NCBI GenBank assembly: GCA_027491485.1
Contig: JAOZGR010000001.1
Span: 248,001 to 312,000 of the forward strand
DNA: 64,000 nucleotides
Direction: 5' to 3'
Origin: Thermoproteota archaeon
Lineage (GTDB): Archaea; Korarchaeota; Korarchaeia; Korarchaeales; Korarchaeaceae
Numbering within the stretch: position 1 is the stretch's first letter; each line of letters begins with the position of its first letter. The notes beneath the pieces are model-generated. The model was not told where the DNA came from, did not search any database, and saw only the letters and a program-made list of their open reading frames with translations. Shown in pieces: positions 1 to 8,132 of the stretch. The translations under genes were made by a program, and so were the position numbers.

Positions 1-48
1 GATATCGTTAGGAGACCTGCAGGCATGGCGGTATACACAGCAGGGTGA
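1..48 (+). CDS. 3' end of an upstream gene (partial)
   Basis: Frame 1 is open from the window edge to a TGA at 46-48 and gives the tail RRPAGMAVYTAG. The stop overlaps the GGTGA ribosome-binding site of pelota, a typical operon junction in this genome. Only about 15 codons are visible, so no family can be named, and chance openness cannot be excluded. Confidence 0.35.
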   Translation, partial: DIVRRPAGMAVYTAG

Positions 49-56
49 ACTGCTCA

Positions 57-1130
57 TTGAGAATTCTAGAGGAAGACCTAAAGAAGGGTTATGTCAAGCT
101 TAGGCTGGATACCTTGGATGATCTGTATTGGCTGATGTCCATATTAGAGCCAGGAGACATGGTCACCATGAGAACTACTAGGAGAATAAAGCAGGATGGT
201 ATAAGAGCTAACAGCGGTGAGAGAGTCGTTATGACACTAACCTTGGAAGTAGAGAAGGTAAAGATGGACCAGTATGCCTCAAGGCTTAGAATTACAGGAG
301 TAGTCAGGGAAGGGCCAGAGAAATTTGGAATACAGGGACAGCATCACACATTAAATGTGACAGAAGGCTCTGTTATAAGCATTGTGAAAAATAACTGGAG
401 TAAAGCTCACCTAGATATCCTTAAGAAGGCAGAAGAATCCTCAATGAAGGGAAAAGCCCTCCTAGTAGTCATGGATGACGAAGGTGCAACTGTAGCCAAA
501 GCAAATGCCTATAGGGTAGAAGAGATAACATATCTAGTGTCGAACGTCCCACCAAAGGGAGGAGAGTTAAAGGGACGGCAAGATGCAGAGAGAAAGTATT
601 ATGCAGAGTTATCCAATCTATTAGAAGAACTGGATTCCCAGATTGGGCCTTCGGCTATAATAGTCGGTGGCCCGGGTTTTTCTAGAGAGAAATTCATCAG
701 GTATATCAAGGAGAGGAAACCCCACTTAGCCAATAAGGTTAGAGAGGGTGGGGCATCTAGTGCAACTTTCAGTGGGATAATAGAGATGATCAGAAGGGGT
801 GATCTAGACAAAGTTGTCAAAGAACTAACGCTTTCACAGGATATGAAACTCGTCGAGGAGATATTTGAGTACCTAGCTAGAAACTCTAGGCTAGTAACTT
901 ATGGGCTCGAGGAGGTAAAGCGTGCTGTTGAATATGGCGCTGCTGAGAGCGTCTTAGTGGCTAGCTCACTCCTTTTTAACATGGAAACTAGGGATGACAT
1001 CTTATACATATTAGAAAAATGTAAAGAGACGAGGGCTTCATTCCACATAATAGATTCTAGGAGTGAGCCCGGCGAGAAGCTATTATCGCTTGGGGGTATA
1101 GCTGCCAAGCTCAGGTTTCAGGTTAGTTAG
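57..1130 (+). CDS. pelA: Pelota/Dom34 ribosome-rescue factor
   Basis: This is an eRF1-like protein that recognises stalled ribosomes and, with an aEF1A/ABCE1 partner, promotes subunit splitting in no-go or non-stop decay. Its 357 residues match the family length. An N-terminal Sm-like domain (about 1-125) is followed by a central eRF1_2-like domain (about 130-255) and a C-terminal L7Ae-like eRF1_3 domain (about 258-350). As expected for pelota there is no GGQ peptide-release motif. I chose TTG at 57 over GTG at 45 because the family begins with a short MRILEEDLKKG-type N-terminus. GGTGA at 43-47 sits 9 nt before the TTG and would otherwise overlap the GTG. The 3' end overlaps the convergent nucleotidyltransferase gene by 4 nt. 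Identification is very secure. Confidence 0.95.
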   Translation: MRILEEDLKKGYVKLRLDTLDDLYWLMSILEPGDMVTMRTTRRIKQDGIRANSGERVVMTLTLEVEKVKMDQYASRLRITGVVREGPEKFGIQGQHHTLNVTEGSVISIVKNNWSKAHLDILKKAEESSMKGKALLVVMDDEGATVAKANAYRVEEITYLVSNVPPKGGELKGRQDAERKYYAELSNLLEELDSQIGPSAIIVGGPGFSREKFIRYIKERKPHLANKVREGGASSATFSGIIEMIRRGDLDKVVKELTLSQDMKLVEEIFEYLARNSRLVTYGLEEVKRAVEYGAAESVLVASSLLFNMETRDDILYILEKCKETRASFHIIDSRSEPGEKLLSLGGIAAKLRFQVS

Positions 1131-1840
1131 AGGTACTCCTCGGACAACTTATTTCTGAATCCTTTTTTCGTCATCTTTAATTTCCTTAGGGCTTCCTCAA
1201 AGTTCTCGTCTGGTTGAAGTCTGTAATTTACGTAGAGTCCAGTGGTACCCAAGATTCTCCGTTTTGTAAGGACTCTTACTCTTTCATCTACAGTATACCT
1301 GCTAACCCCTAGTATCTTAGCGACGATTTCCTCATTACCTACAACCGGATATTCAACATGACCAAAATTAGTCGGATAGATTAGCTTTAGCTCTTTACTG
1401 ACACCCGGGACCCTTAGATTCGCGGTTATACCTCTAAGGTCCAGCATCCCCCCAAACTTGTAAAATTCCTCTTCTCTCTCCCTTAGCCTTCCTATGGGCA
1501 TGGAGATTGTAGTGTTATCACTGTAATGGATATAGTATTTCGGTGTACTCTGGGGAGTAGCTTGGACAATCTCCCTACAAAGAGGATCCCCTAGCTCCTT
1601 AGATATCATTTCCTCTATCAATGAATGGGGTAATGTTGGTCTAGGGATTACCACGTCTACATCACTGCTTTCCTCTACATCACCCCTTGCAACACTTCCA
1701 TAAACGAAAGATACCAGATTAGCATCCTTAAGTATAAAGAGGGTTTCTTTTGCTCTCATTCGCTTTCTCTGCAGGAGTTCCCATCTGTCTTCCGTATAGC
1801 GTACCTCTGCTTCCGGTTTTATATTCAATGAGTCGCCCAT
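1127..1840 (-). CDS. Archaeal nucleotidyltransferase-domain protein (COG1665-like)
   Basis: This is a Pol-beta-superfamily nucleotidyltransferase of unknown substrate, conserved in archaea. The core motif GSVARGD lies at residues 48-54 and is followed by the acidic DVD at 60-62, which together make up the usual metal and NTP site. The N-terminal RYTEDRWELL and the C-terminal winged-helix-like GVSRYTVDERVRVL resemble the archaeal family. The open frame extends about 64 codons upstream, but that part is hydrophobic, overlaps the divergent gene and looks non-coding, so I start at ATG 1840. Only 16 nt separate this start from the divergent gene at 1857, so their promoters must overlap those coding regions or the transcripts are leaderless. 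The cellular role is unknown. Confidence 0.8.
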   Translation of the reverse strand: MGDSLNIKPEAEVRYTEDRWELLQRKRMRAKETLFILKDANLVSFVYGSVARGDVEESSDVDVVIPRPTLPHSLIEEMISKELGDPLCREIVQATPQSTPKYYIHYSDNTTISMPIGRLREREEEFYKFGGMLDLRGITANLRVPGVSKELKLIYPTNFGHVEYPVVGNEEIVAKILGVSRYTVDERVRVLTKRRILGTTGLYVNYRLQPDENFEEALRKLKMTKKGFRNKLSEEYL

Positions 1841-1856
1841 TCCAACCGATACGTTG

Positions 1857-2561
1857 ATGAGGCTCAACACTAAAAACACTGTTAGATGCAGTAGGTGTGG
1901 TTCTAAGGAGGTCTTCTTCGAGAGGAGATATTCGGGAGAATTTCTCTGCTTGAAATGCCTTAGGAGGTCTTTGATTAGGAGGATGGAGAGGGCTGTGAGT
2001 AAATACAATTTGCTGGAGAGGGACGACAACATTATCTACATACATACGGATTTTCCTTACAATGAAGTGCTATATGGTATGTTCCTCGAGATGGAGTCTA
2101 ATTTTCCCGTGAAGATTAAGGAGCTCTCATGCAGAGAGATTACCAAAGGATCGATTAAATTTCGATGGGGATGGCTTAGCGACGTAGCTAGGTTCTCAAT
2201 AGAGCATGATGAAAAAGTGGTTGTTCCTATACTACTGGACGATGTGATAGCCCTCTTCTTGAGATTTATATTCTCAGGATCTCCTGAGATCCTGTTCCTA
2301 CGTGGTAGGCTCTTCTTAGCAACGAAGTCCATAAGAAAAGTTGTATCTCCATTTATAGAACTCCCTATCGATGAGGTGCTTTCTCTCGCACATACTACAA
2401 GCAATTTAACCTCTGAGCAGGTACGGAAAATTTTTTACTTGGATAATCCCTACTTAAAGATGGTCTGGGAGCTCGAGCAAGAAAACCCAGGTATGAGGTT
2501 CAGTTTCCTGAGATCCATCCAGAGAACAGATCTCCTAGAGTCCATTGGTATAATTTTTTAG
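1857..2561 (+). CDS. Degenerate PP-loop protein related to Ncs6/TtuA (Ctu2-like pseudoenzyme)
   Basis: The 234-residue protein has the layout of tRNA thiolation enzymes of the Ncs6/TtuA type. An N-terminal zinc pair CxxC (11, 14) and CLKC (31-34) is followed by a basic helix resembling that of the genuine enzyme at 24849. LLDD (126-129) sits where that enzyme has GHNLDD, and the C-terminal GMRFSFLRS resembles its GSKIRALRS. The SGGKDS ATP-binding PP-loop is absent: the expected place (about 61-69) reads IHTDFPYNE. The Fe-S cysteines of TtuA are also missing. I infer a non-catalytic paralogue that could partner the active enzyme, as Ncs2/Ctu2 partners Ncs6/Ctu1 in eukaryotes. ATG 1857 is preferred to the adjacent TTG 1854. 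Confidence 0.6.
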   Translation: MRLNTKNTVRCSRCGSKEVFFERRYSGEFLCLKCLRRSLIRRMERAVSKYNLLERDDNIIYIHTDFPYNEVLYGMFLEMESNFPVKIKELSCREITKGSIKFRWGWLSDVARFSIEHDEKVVVPILLDDVIALFLRFIFSGSPEILFLRGRLFLATKSIRKVVSPFIELPIDEVLSLAHTTSNLTSEQVRKIFYLDNPYLKMVWELEQENPGMRFSFLRSIQRTDLLESIGIIF

Positions 2562-2616
2562 GTAACTCATTTTAAAAATCGGGGTAATACGCTACTAGTG
2601 CAAGCTGGGGGATCGC

Positions 2617-4056
2617 ATGTCAGAAAGAGAGGCCTTCGAACTCACCCCAAAGGAAGAAAACTTCTCCCGATGGTTTGATGAGGTATTATTTAAGGCAGAG
2701 ATCTTAGATGAAAGATATCCAGTAAAAGGAATGTATGTGTGGCTGCCCTTCGGATATGAGCTGATGGAAAATGTCATGAATATAATGGATAGGCTTATGA
2801 GAGAGACCGGACATAAGAGAGTATACTTTCCAGCAATAGTCCCAGAGAGTGTCCTTAGCAGGGAGTTCAGGTTCATAAAGGGGTTCGAAGACTCAATTTA
2901 CTGGATTACTAGACTAGGAAGGAGGGACCTGCAGGAAAAGCTTGCGCTAAGACCAACCAGTGAGGCTATTATGTATGAGGTACTTAATAGGTGGATAAAT
3001 AGTTACAAAGATCTTCCGCTGAGGATATACCAAGTGGTCTCAGTTTACAGATATGAAACTAAGGCAACTAGACCCATGCTCAGGGTGAGAGAAATAGTCT
3101 TTTTCAAGGAAGGACATACTTTCCACGCTAGCTATGAAGATGCCGTAAAACAAGTTGAACTCGGAGTAGACATCTATAAGAGGTTCTATGATGAACTTCT
3201 TGTCCCTTACGTTGTAGTTAAGACAACGCCTTGGGATACATTCCCCGGTGCGAGGTATAACTATGATTTACTGACGATCATGCCGGATGGAAAAGCTCTA
3301 GAACTAGGAAGCGTAATAAACTTTGGTGATTTATTTGCTAAGACGTACGGTTTGGAATATATGGATGAAAATGGGCAGAAGAAACCAGTTAATACTACAT
3401 CATTTGGCATATCAGAGAGATCCTTAGCTGCGCTAATAGCAATACATGGTGACGATAGGGGACTCAGACTTCCACCGAAGTTAGCTCCAATACAAGTAGT
3501 TATAGTTCCGATACCAACCAAAGGATATGAAGAGGAGATAGATAGATACTGTAAAGAGATATTCAGTAAGGTACGCATCAAATATAGGACTGTACTGGAT
3601 GATACCGAGGACAGGCCTGGATACAAGTTCTACAAGTGGGAGATGAAAGGGGTTCCTGTAAGAATTGAGATTGGAAGAAAGGAGTTAGAGGAGAGAGAAC
3701 TAACTATCTCTAGGAGGGATACCTCAGAAAGAATTAGGATTGCGGAAGACAAACTAGAGGAAGAGCTCGATGTCCTCTTCCACGATATAGAGGAGAACAT
3801 GAGGTCCATGGCCAGGGAGTATTTCCTTGAAAGGACATATAACGCAAAGAGCATAGATGAGATAAAGGGGAATGTGGAAACGAAGTTAGTCTCATTTGCC
3901 TGGTGTGGATTAGAGGAGTGTGGGCATGAGATAGAGGAAGAGGTAGGCTATGGAATTCTCGGATATGAGGAGGATGCTCTGATAGGTTCTGGGGAAAAGT
4001 GTATTGTATGTGGTAGTGAGGCTAAGCATAGGGCTTGGATAGGTAGATCCTACTGA
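2617..4056 (+). CDS. proS: Prolyl-tRNA synthetase, archaeal/eukaryotic type
   Basis: This class II aminoacyl-tRNA synthetase charges tRNA-Pro. The 479 residues fit the archaeal form, which lacks the bacterial editing insertion. Visible class II signatures include RPTSEAIMY, the motif 2 region RYETKATRPMLRVREIVFFKEGHT, and SSGGQ-equivalent substrate-binding segments. A C-terminal cysteine cluster (CGLEECGHE and CIVCGSEA) matches the family's zinc-binding extension, which ends in a C-terminal tyrosine as usual. GGGGGATC lies 4 nt upstream of ATG 2617 and is a good ribosome-binding site. The gene is preceded by a 55-nt gap with an A/T-rich TTTTAAAAAT that could be its TATA element. It stands alone on its strand. 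Confidence 0.96.
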   Translation: MSEREAFELTPKEENFSRWFDEVLFKAEILDERYPVKGMYVWLPFGYELMENVMNIMDRLMRETGHKRVYFPAIVPESVLSREFRFIKGFEDSIYWITRLGRRDLQEKLALRPTSEAIMYEVLNRWINSYKDLPLRIYQVVSVYRYETKATRPMLRVREIVFFKEGHTFHASYEDAVKQVELGVDIYKRFYDELLVPYVVVKTTPWDTFPGARYNYDLLTIMPDGKALELGSVINFGDLFAKTYGLEYMDENGQKKPVNTTSFGISERSLAALIAIHGDDRGLRLPPKLAPIQVVIVPIPTKGYEEEIDRYCKEIFSKVRIKYRTVLDDTEDRPGYKFYKWEMKGVPVRIEIGRKELEERELTISRRDTSERIRIAEDKLEEELDVLFHDIEENMRSMAREYFLERTYNAKSIDEIKGNVETKLVSFAWCGLEECGHEIEEEVGYGILGYEEDALIGSGEKCIVCGSEAKHRAWIGRSY

Positions 4057-4144
4057 TTCACCCTCTTTCTTGAATTTGTACTCCATTAGCGCTCACCCAA
4101 CAAGATATTTTTGAGGTAACATTGAGCCGGTTAGATCATAGGAA

Positions 4145-4158
4145 ACCTTTATTTTCTC
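4145..4158 (+). promoter_or_regulatory. TATA-like promoter of rps26e
   Basis: The A-purine tract followed by CCTTTATTTTC lies about 30-40 bp before ATG 4187, the usual distance for an archaeal TATA box and a short or absent leader. It is assigned by position and composition only. Confidence 0.4.
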
Positions 4159-4186
4159 GGACTTTCACCACTAACTAGGGAAACAT

Positions 4187-4528
4187 ATGCCAAAGAAAAG
4201 AAAGAACAGAGGTAGAAAGTTGGGTGATTCGGGCCATGAGAAAGTGGTCCAATGTGTACAGTGTGGGAGAGCAGTCCCCGCGGATAAGGCGGTTAAGGTA
4301 ACGAGGTGGGTCTCTCCCGTTGGTGGGAGTTTAGGCAGGGACTTAGAAAGGCAGGGAACGTATATATCGAAGAGATTGGAGACCAGGTATTATTGCATAA
4401 GTTGTGCCGTGTATCTTGGTATAGTTAGACCGAGAGCCGAAGAGGAAAGACATATTGCTGTCCCTCTGAATAGGTCTACCTCTAAGAGAAAGTCTTCCAA
4501 GCTTCCTCTTAAGTTCCTCAAAGTTTGA
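4187..4528 (+). CDS. rps26e: Small-subunit ribosomal protein S26e
   Basis: This is a 113-residue eukaryote-like 30S subunit protein. A very basic N-terminus (MPKKRKNRGR) is followed by the zinc-binding pairs CVQCG and CISC around the conserved segment RYYCISCAVYLGIVRPRAEEER, and then a basic C-terminal tail. In archaea S26e is found mainly in TACK lineages, which supports the taxonomic reading. The gene ends 6 nt before the convergent polymerase gene. Confidence 0.93.
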   Translation: MPKKRKNRGRKLGDSGHEKVVQCVQCGRAVPADKAVKVTRWVSPVGGSLGRDLERQGTYISKRLETRYYCISCAVYLGIVRPRAEEERHIAVPLNRSTSKRKSSKLPLKFLKV

Positions 4529-4534
4529 AGGGGC

Positions 4535-6763
4535 TCAAAGCCACTCCTCGAGCCCCCCAACTTTCCTCTCAGATACACCGACCTCTTTTAGTGCAGAGAG
4601 AGTTCTTTCCATCACTTGATCGAATAGCTTAAGATAGTAATTGATATCTACATCCTCTAAATCGAAGAATTCCGCAGGTCTTGCTCTCTCATTAACACTA
4701 CCTGAGCCCTTTATCACTAGCATGCGAAGCACTTGACCCCTATGGACTTCTATACCTTTCTTCTCGAGGAGCCACTTCGCCACATAGTATCCCTTGGTTC
4801 TACGTTCGAATTTATCTAATTCCTTTCCAATAGTCTCCATTATAATTAGATCCTCCTTTTCCACTTCCCTATTCATCAATTTCCGTCTATATTCATTTAC
4901 AACCTCTTTTATCTCATCTAGATCCTTACCTTGGAGAACCATCTCCACTATCCTTTTCTGGGCTTCCTTTACTATGTCAGGATAATCCCTCCTTATGAAT
5001 TCGAATCCCTTAGCAATTAATCTCCCATCAACCAGGTGAGCATACTTCTTTTTTGCTAGATAGAGGGCTTTCTCGGCTATATACTCTAGTTCTATTCTGA
5101 GAGGGAGTTTCTCATTTATCTCATCTATCAAGGAGATGTAGATCTCCTCAGTGCCTTTTGTGAGCTGTATTCCATCAGTATCTATGTAAACAACCATTAG
5201 ACCTTTCTTTTCAGCTTGATCTCTTACTACCTTTATGTAATATCTACCAAGCGCAGAAGTTAGCTTCGCTGCACTTACGTTCATAAGAAGGGCATTAGAC
5301 CATCCCATATAACCATACATAGCATTAGTGATCACCTTAACTGCTTTTTGGAGGGCATCTAGCCTCTTATACTCTGGATCATCCTCTCTCAGTTCCTTCA
5401 TCCTCGATTTTATTTTAGACCTCTCCTCAACTAGCTTAGCGACCAGTATTGGGATCAGTCCTCTGACATCTTTACAGACCTTTACAGAGATTCCTTCCGC
5501 GCTGATCTCTTCTAGCTCGCTACAAAAACCATTTGATGGATCCACGGTCTCAAAACTGATATTGTGATATGCCATTATAGATGGGTACATGCTAGCAAAG
5601 TCGAGATAGCCGACGTTCTCGTACAAACCAGGCGACCTTAGCCATACATATCCCCCTATATATCCGCCCTCTCTCCTAGGTTCTTTAGGTAAAAATACCC
5701 ATTCGGCTTTCTTCGCCTCTCTTATTATATAAGATTCGACTATTTCACCCACAGGGGATCTAATAAGCTTATGAATTGGTCTGAGGGTTAGTTTAGATAA
5801 CTCCACTTGATGATCCAGCAGCTTCATAGATATTTCTCTTAAGACATTAAGTTTGTCTTTCAGATAGTCGAGAGTTCCATCTCTATCCCTTTTCCAAGCA
5901 TCAGCGACCCTGAATTTCATGAGCGCCTTTGGTCTCGAGATCCCAAGCTCATCAGCCAGCTCATACCAAGTCCTCTCAGGAAGTTGAGGAAAGTCCCTCC
6001 AAGCTATTGGGAATAGGTCTAAGTTAGCTCTACCCTTTATCTTATTTTCTACAAGTATAGTCCCCCTAAAGAATCTTCCGGTTTCCTCGGGTTCGGATCC
6101 ATCTCTGCCAAGTGAGAGTTTCATTGCGTACATGCCTGCTCTAGCTCTCATATGTCTGATTTCGTCTGCATCATGCCCATAACCTACTATGGCATCTGGA
6201 TCATATTTCCTGACTACATCTAGGAACTCTTTTATGACCACGGAATCATCACTGTCCTCTGAAGAGATCACTTCTACAGGCCCATCATCTATAGCATAGG
6301 CAATTGCGATCACGGGACTTTTCCCTTCTATTGGAAAGCCGTCCTCGCTATATACTAGGCCACAGAAGAATATCTTCGTTAAGTCATCTAGCCCACCTGA
6401 AGTATCAAGCACTTTAAGGTCTTTATCTAAGTAAGAGAAAGGAATTATCTCCCTATCGACACAGAATTGTATCCAGGATGGGATATCGATATCAAGTGGC
6501 TTTTCCACTTTCTTTGCTGCCTTCTTCCGAGATTTATCGTCTATAAAGTAGAACTTTATGAGTTCTTTTTCCATACCCATTATTTTTACTTTCGCTCTCT
6601 CCTTTTCAATATAGCCAGAGACTTTCTTTTCTTCATCTGGGAAAGTGTAGAAGTACGGTCTATGTTTTACCTTTTCATTACCTCCTCCTTTATACCACAG
6701 AGTAATACTTCCATCCGATTCCTCTAGATGGAAGTATAAGTGATCGGATGGCATGTCCCTCAT
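4535..6763 (-). CDS. polB: Family B DNA polymerase with degenerate 3'-5' exonuclease motifs
   Basis: This is a 742-residue DNA polymerase. The polymerase motifs are intact: motif A DFASMYPSI (388-396), motif B KVITNAMYG (476-484) and motif C YIDTD (526-530) with both metal-binding aspartates. The proofreading domain is recognisable by flanking similarity (YSEDGFP, GRDGSEP), but all three exonuclease motifs are altered. The Exo I FDIE position reads FCGL (133-136), Exo II lacks the Asn and Asp of the N..xFD signature (GYGHDADE, about 194-201), and Exo III reads YLKDKL (300-305) without the expected Asp. I infer polymerising but not proofreading activity, so it is unlikely to be the only replicative polymerase. 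The archaeal PolB2 group differs in having lost polymerase residues too. An alternative start is the ATG at 6754. Confidence 0.92.
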   Translation of the reverse strand: MRDMPSDHLYFHLEESDGSITLWYKGGGNEKVKHRPYFYTFPDEEKKVSGYIEKERAKVKIMGMEKELIKFYFIDDKSRKKAAKKVEKPLDIDIPSWIQFCVDREIIPFSYLDKDLKVLDTSGGLDDLTKIFFCGLVYSEDGFPIEGKSPVIAIAYAIDDGPVEVISSEDSDDSVVIKEFLDVVRKYDPDAIVGYGHDADEIRHMRARAGMYAMKLSLGRDGSEPEETGRFFRGTILVENKIKGRANLDLFPIAWRDFPQLPERTWYELADELGISRPKALMKFRVADAWKRDRDGTLDYLKDKLNVLREISMKLLDHQVELSKLTLRPIHKLIRSPVGEIVESYIIREAKKAEWVFLPKEPRREGGYIGGYVWLRSPGLYENVGYLDFASMYPSIMAYHNISFETVDPSNGFCSELEEISAEGISVKVCKDVRGLIPILVAKLVEERSKIKSRMKELREDDPEYKRLDALQKAVKVITNAMYGYMGWSNALLMNVSAAKLTSALGRYYIKVVRDQAEKKGLMVVYIDTDGIQLTKGTEEIYISLIDEINEKLPLRIELEYIAEKALYLAKKKYAHLVDGRLIAKGFEFIRRDYPDIVKEAQKRIVEMVLQGKDLDEIKEVVNEYRRKLMNREVEKEDLIIMETIGKELDKFERRTKGYYVAKWLLEKKGIEVHRGQVLRMLVIKGSGSVNERARPAEFFDLEDVDINYYLKLFDQVMERTLSALKEVGVSERKVGGLEEWL

Positions 6764-6810
6764 CTCAATTTATTTGTTAACTACGCTATAAGGTTGCCGA
6801 GGGTATAAGG

Positions 6811-7927
6811 TTGGAAAAGTTCAATTCTTTGATAATAAGATATTCCGAGATCAGGTTAAAGAGCCCTCTCGTGAGAAGAGAGATGGAGAGGCTGCTTATA
6901 AGTAATATTAGAGAGACCTATCTAAATGAGAACGTTCATTTCATTAATATAATCAAGAGAGCTAGTAGAATCATAGCTTATACCTCTGACGTGAGGGCTA
7001 AAGAGGTAACTAGATACATCTTTGGGATTAAGTCGTATAGTCCTTCATTGGAGGTGGAAGCGGATATTGATGTTATTAAGAGGGCATCTTTGAAAATAGC
7101 CAGGGCAGAGAGTGGAAGCTTTGCTGTGAGGGTTCAGAGGGTCACTAAGAACTACCCTATGACTTCTATTGAGATATCTAGAGAAGTTGGTGCATTCATT
7201 AAGGGGACAACTGGTAGGCCAATTAACCTGCGGAGCCCAGATCAGGAGATTATTATCGAAATAGTAGGAAGGTATGCATATATTACCGACGAGAAAATCC
7301 GAGGGTACGGGGGTTTACCAGTCGGATCTCAGGGCAAAGTAGTAGCTCTCATATCTGGAGGAATTGATAGCCCAGTAGCTGCATGGCTAATGATGAAGAG
7401 AGGCGCCCAAATAATTCCCGTACACTTTCGAAAGACTGAGGAGGAAGAGGAATATTTTCGTATGATAGTTTCGGTCTTAAGGAAGTTCTCCTATGGTGCT
7501 GAGGCTGAGCCTATTGTTGTAGAACGTGGCCCTATTCTAGCTAAGTACCAAGAGTATGGGGCAAGAGAGTGGATATGCCTCCTATGCAAGAGGAGAATTC
7601 TTGTAATGGCCAATCGAATAGCTAAAGAGGTTGGTGCTAATGCCATAGTGACCGGAGACTCCCTCGGACAAGTTGCTTCTCAAACATTACATAACCTAGA
7701 GATAGAGAGCAGATGCTTGGAGAAGCCTATTTTGAGACCACTTATAGGGATGGATAAAGAAGAGATAGTTAAGATAGCTAAGGAAATAGGGACAATATGA
7801 GATATCAATATCCCATGGTATTAGGTGTCCCTTCGTCCCTAAGAGGCCTAAGACGAGAGGTAAATGGAATGAATTCATCAAGGTTGCCAAGAAGGTTGGT
7901 GAGGATGAACTTTTAGAAGTGTGTTAG
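6811..7927 (+). CDS. thiI: ThiI-type tRNA 4-thiouridine synthetase, interrupted by a frameshift
   Basis: This adenylating sulfurtransferase makes s4U in tRNA and is often linked to thiamine sulfur supply. The protein has a THUMP domain (about 50-165) and a PP-loop ATPase with SGGIDS at 182-187, and it lacks a rhodanese domain. The first frame stops at TGA 7798-7800 directly after KEIGT. The +1 frame continues the expected family tail (YEISI, CPFVPKRPKT) to TAG 7925-7927. Total length is 3n+1, so a single extra base near 7791-7798 explains it. It could be a sequence error, a recent mutation or programmed slippage. The start is TTG 6811. The gene ends 3 nt before the convergent 5S rRNA. Confidence 0.88.
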
Positions 7928-7930
7928 GAA

Positions 7931-8057
7931 GGGCTTAGCGGCTTCCGCGTTTCCCGAGCCCTTGCGGAGCTCAGTACTCCGCGGAACGCAGCCGGGCTTA
8001 ACTTCCGGGTTCGGGATGGGTCCGGGTGTGTCCCCGGCTGCTATGGCCGCTCGCCCA
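7931..8057 (-). rRNA. rrf: 5S ribosomal RNA
   Basis: On the minus strand the segment contains the archaeal 5S core CCCGAACCCGGAAGTTAAGC, and its ends (GGGCGAGCGGC and GCCGCTAAGCCC) pair to form helix I. The length of about 127 nt is normal. There is no 16S or 23S gene nearby, so this is an unlinked 5S gene with its own promoter. The exact ends are estimated from the terminal helix. Confidence 0.93.
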
Positions 8058-8079
8058 CAACCGGCTAGGGTTAATCTCA

Positions 8080-8089
8080 TTTATAAACT
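8080..8089 (-). promoter_or_regulatory. TATA box of the 5S rRNA gene
   Basis: The minus-strand sequence AAGTTTATAAATGAG is centred about 27 bp upstream of the inferred 5S 5' end, the textbook spacing for an archaeal TATA box. A purine-rich BRE-like stretch lies just upstream. Confidence 0.65.
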
Positions 8090-8132
8090 TAAAGGTCACT
8101 CATAAGCCTGAGTTAACAGTTAAGAGGTGCCT

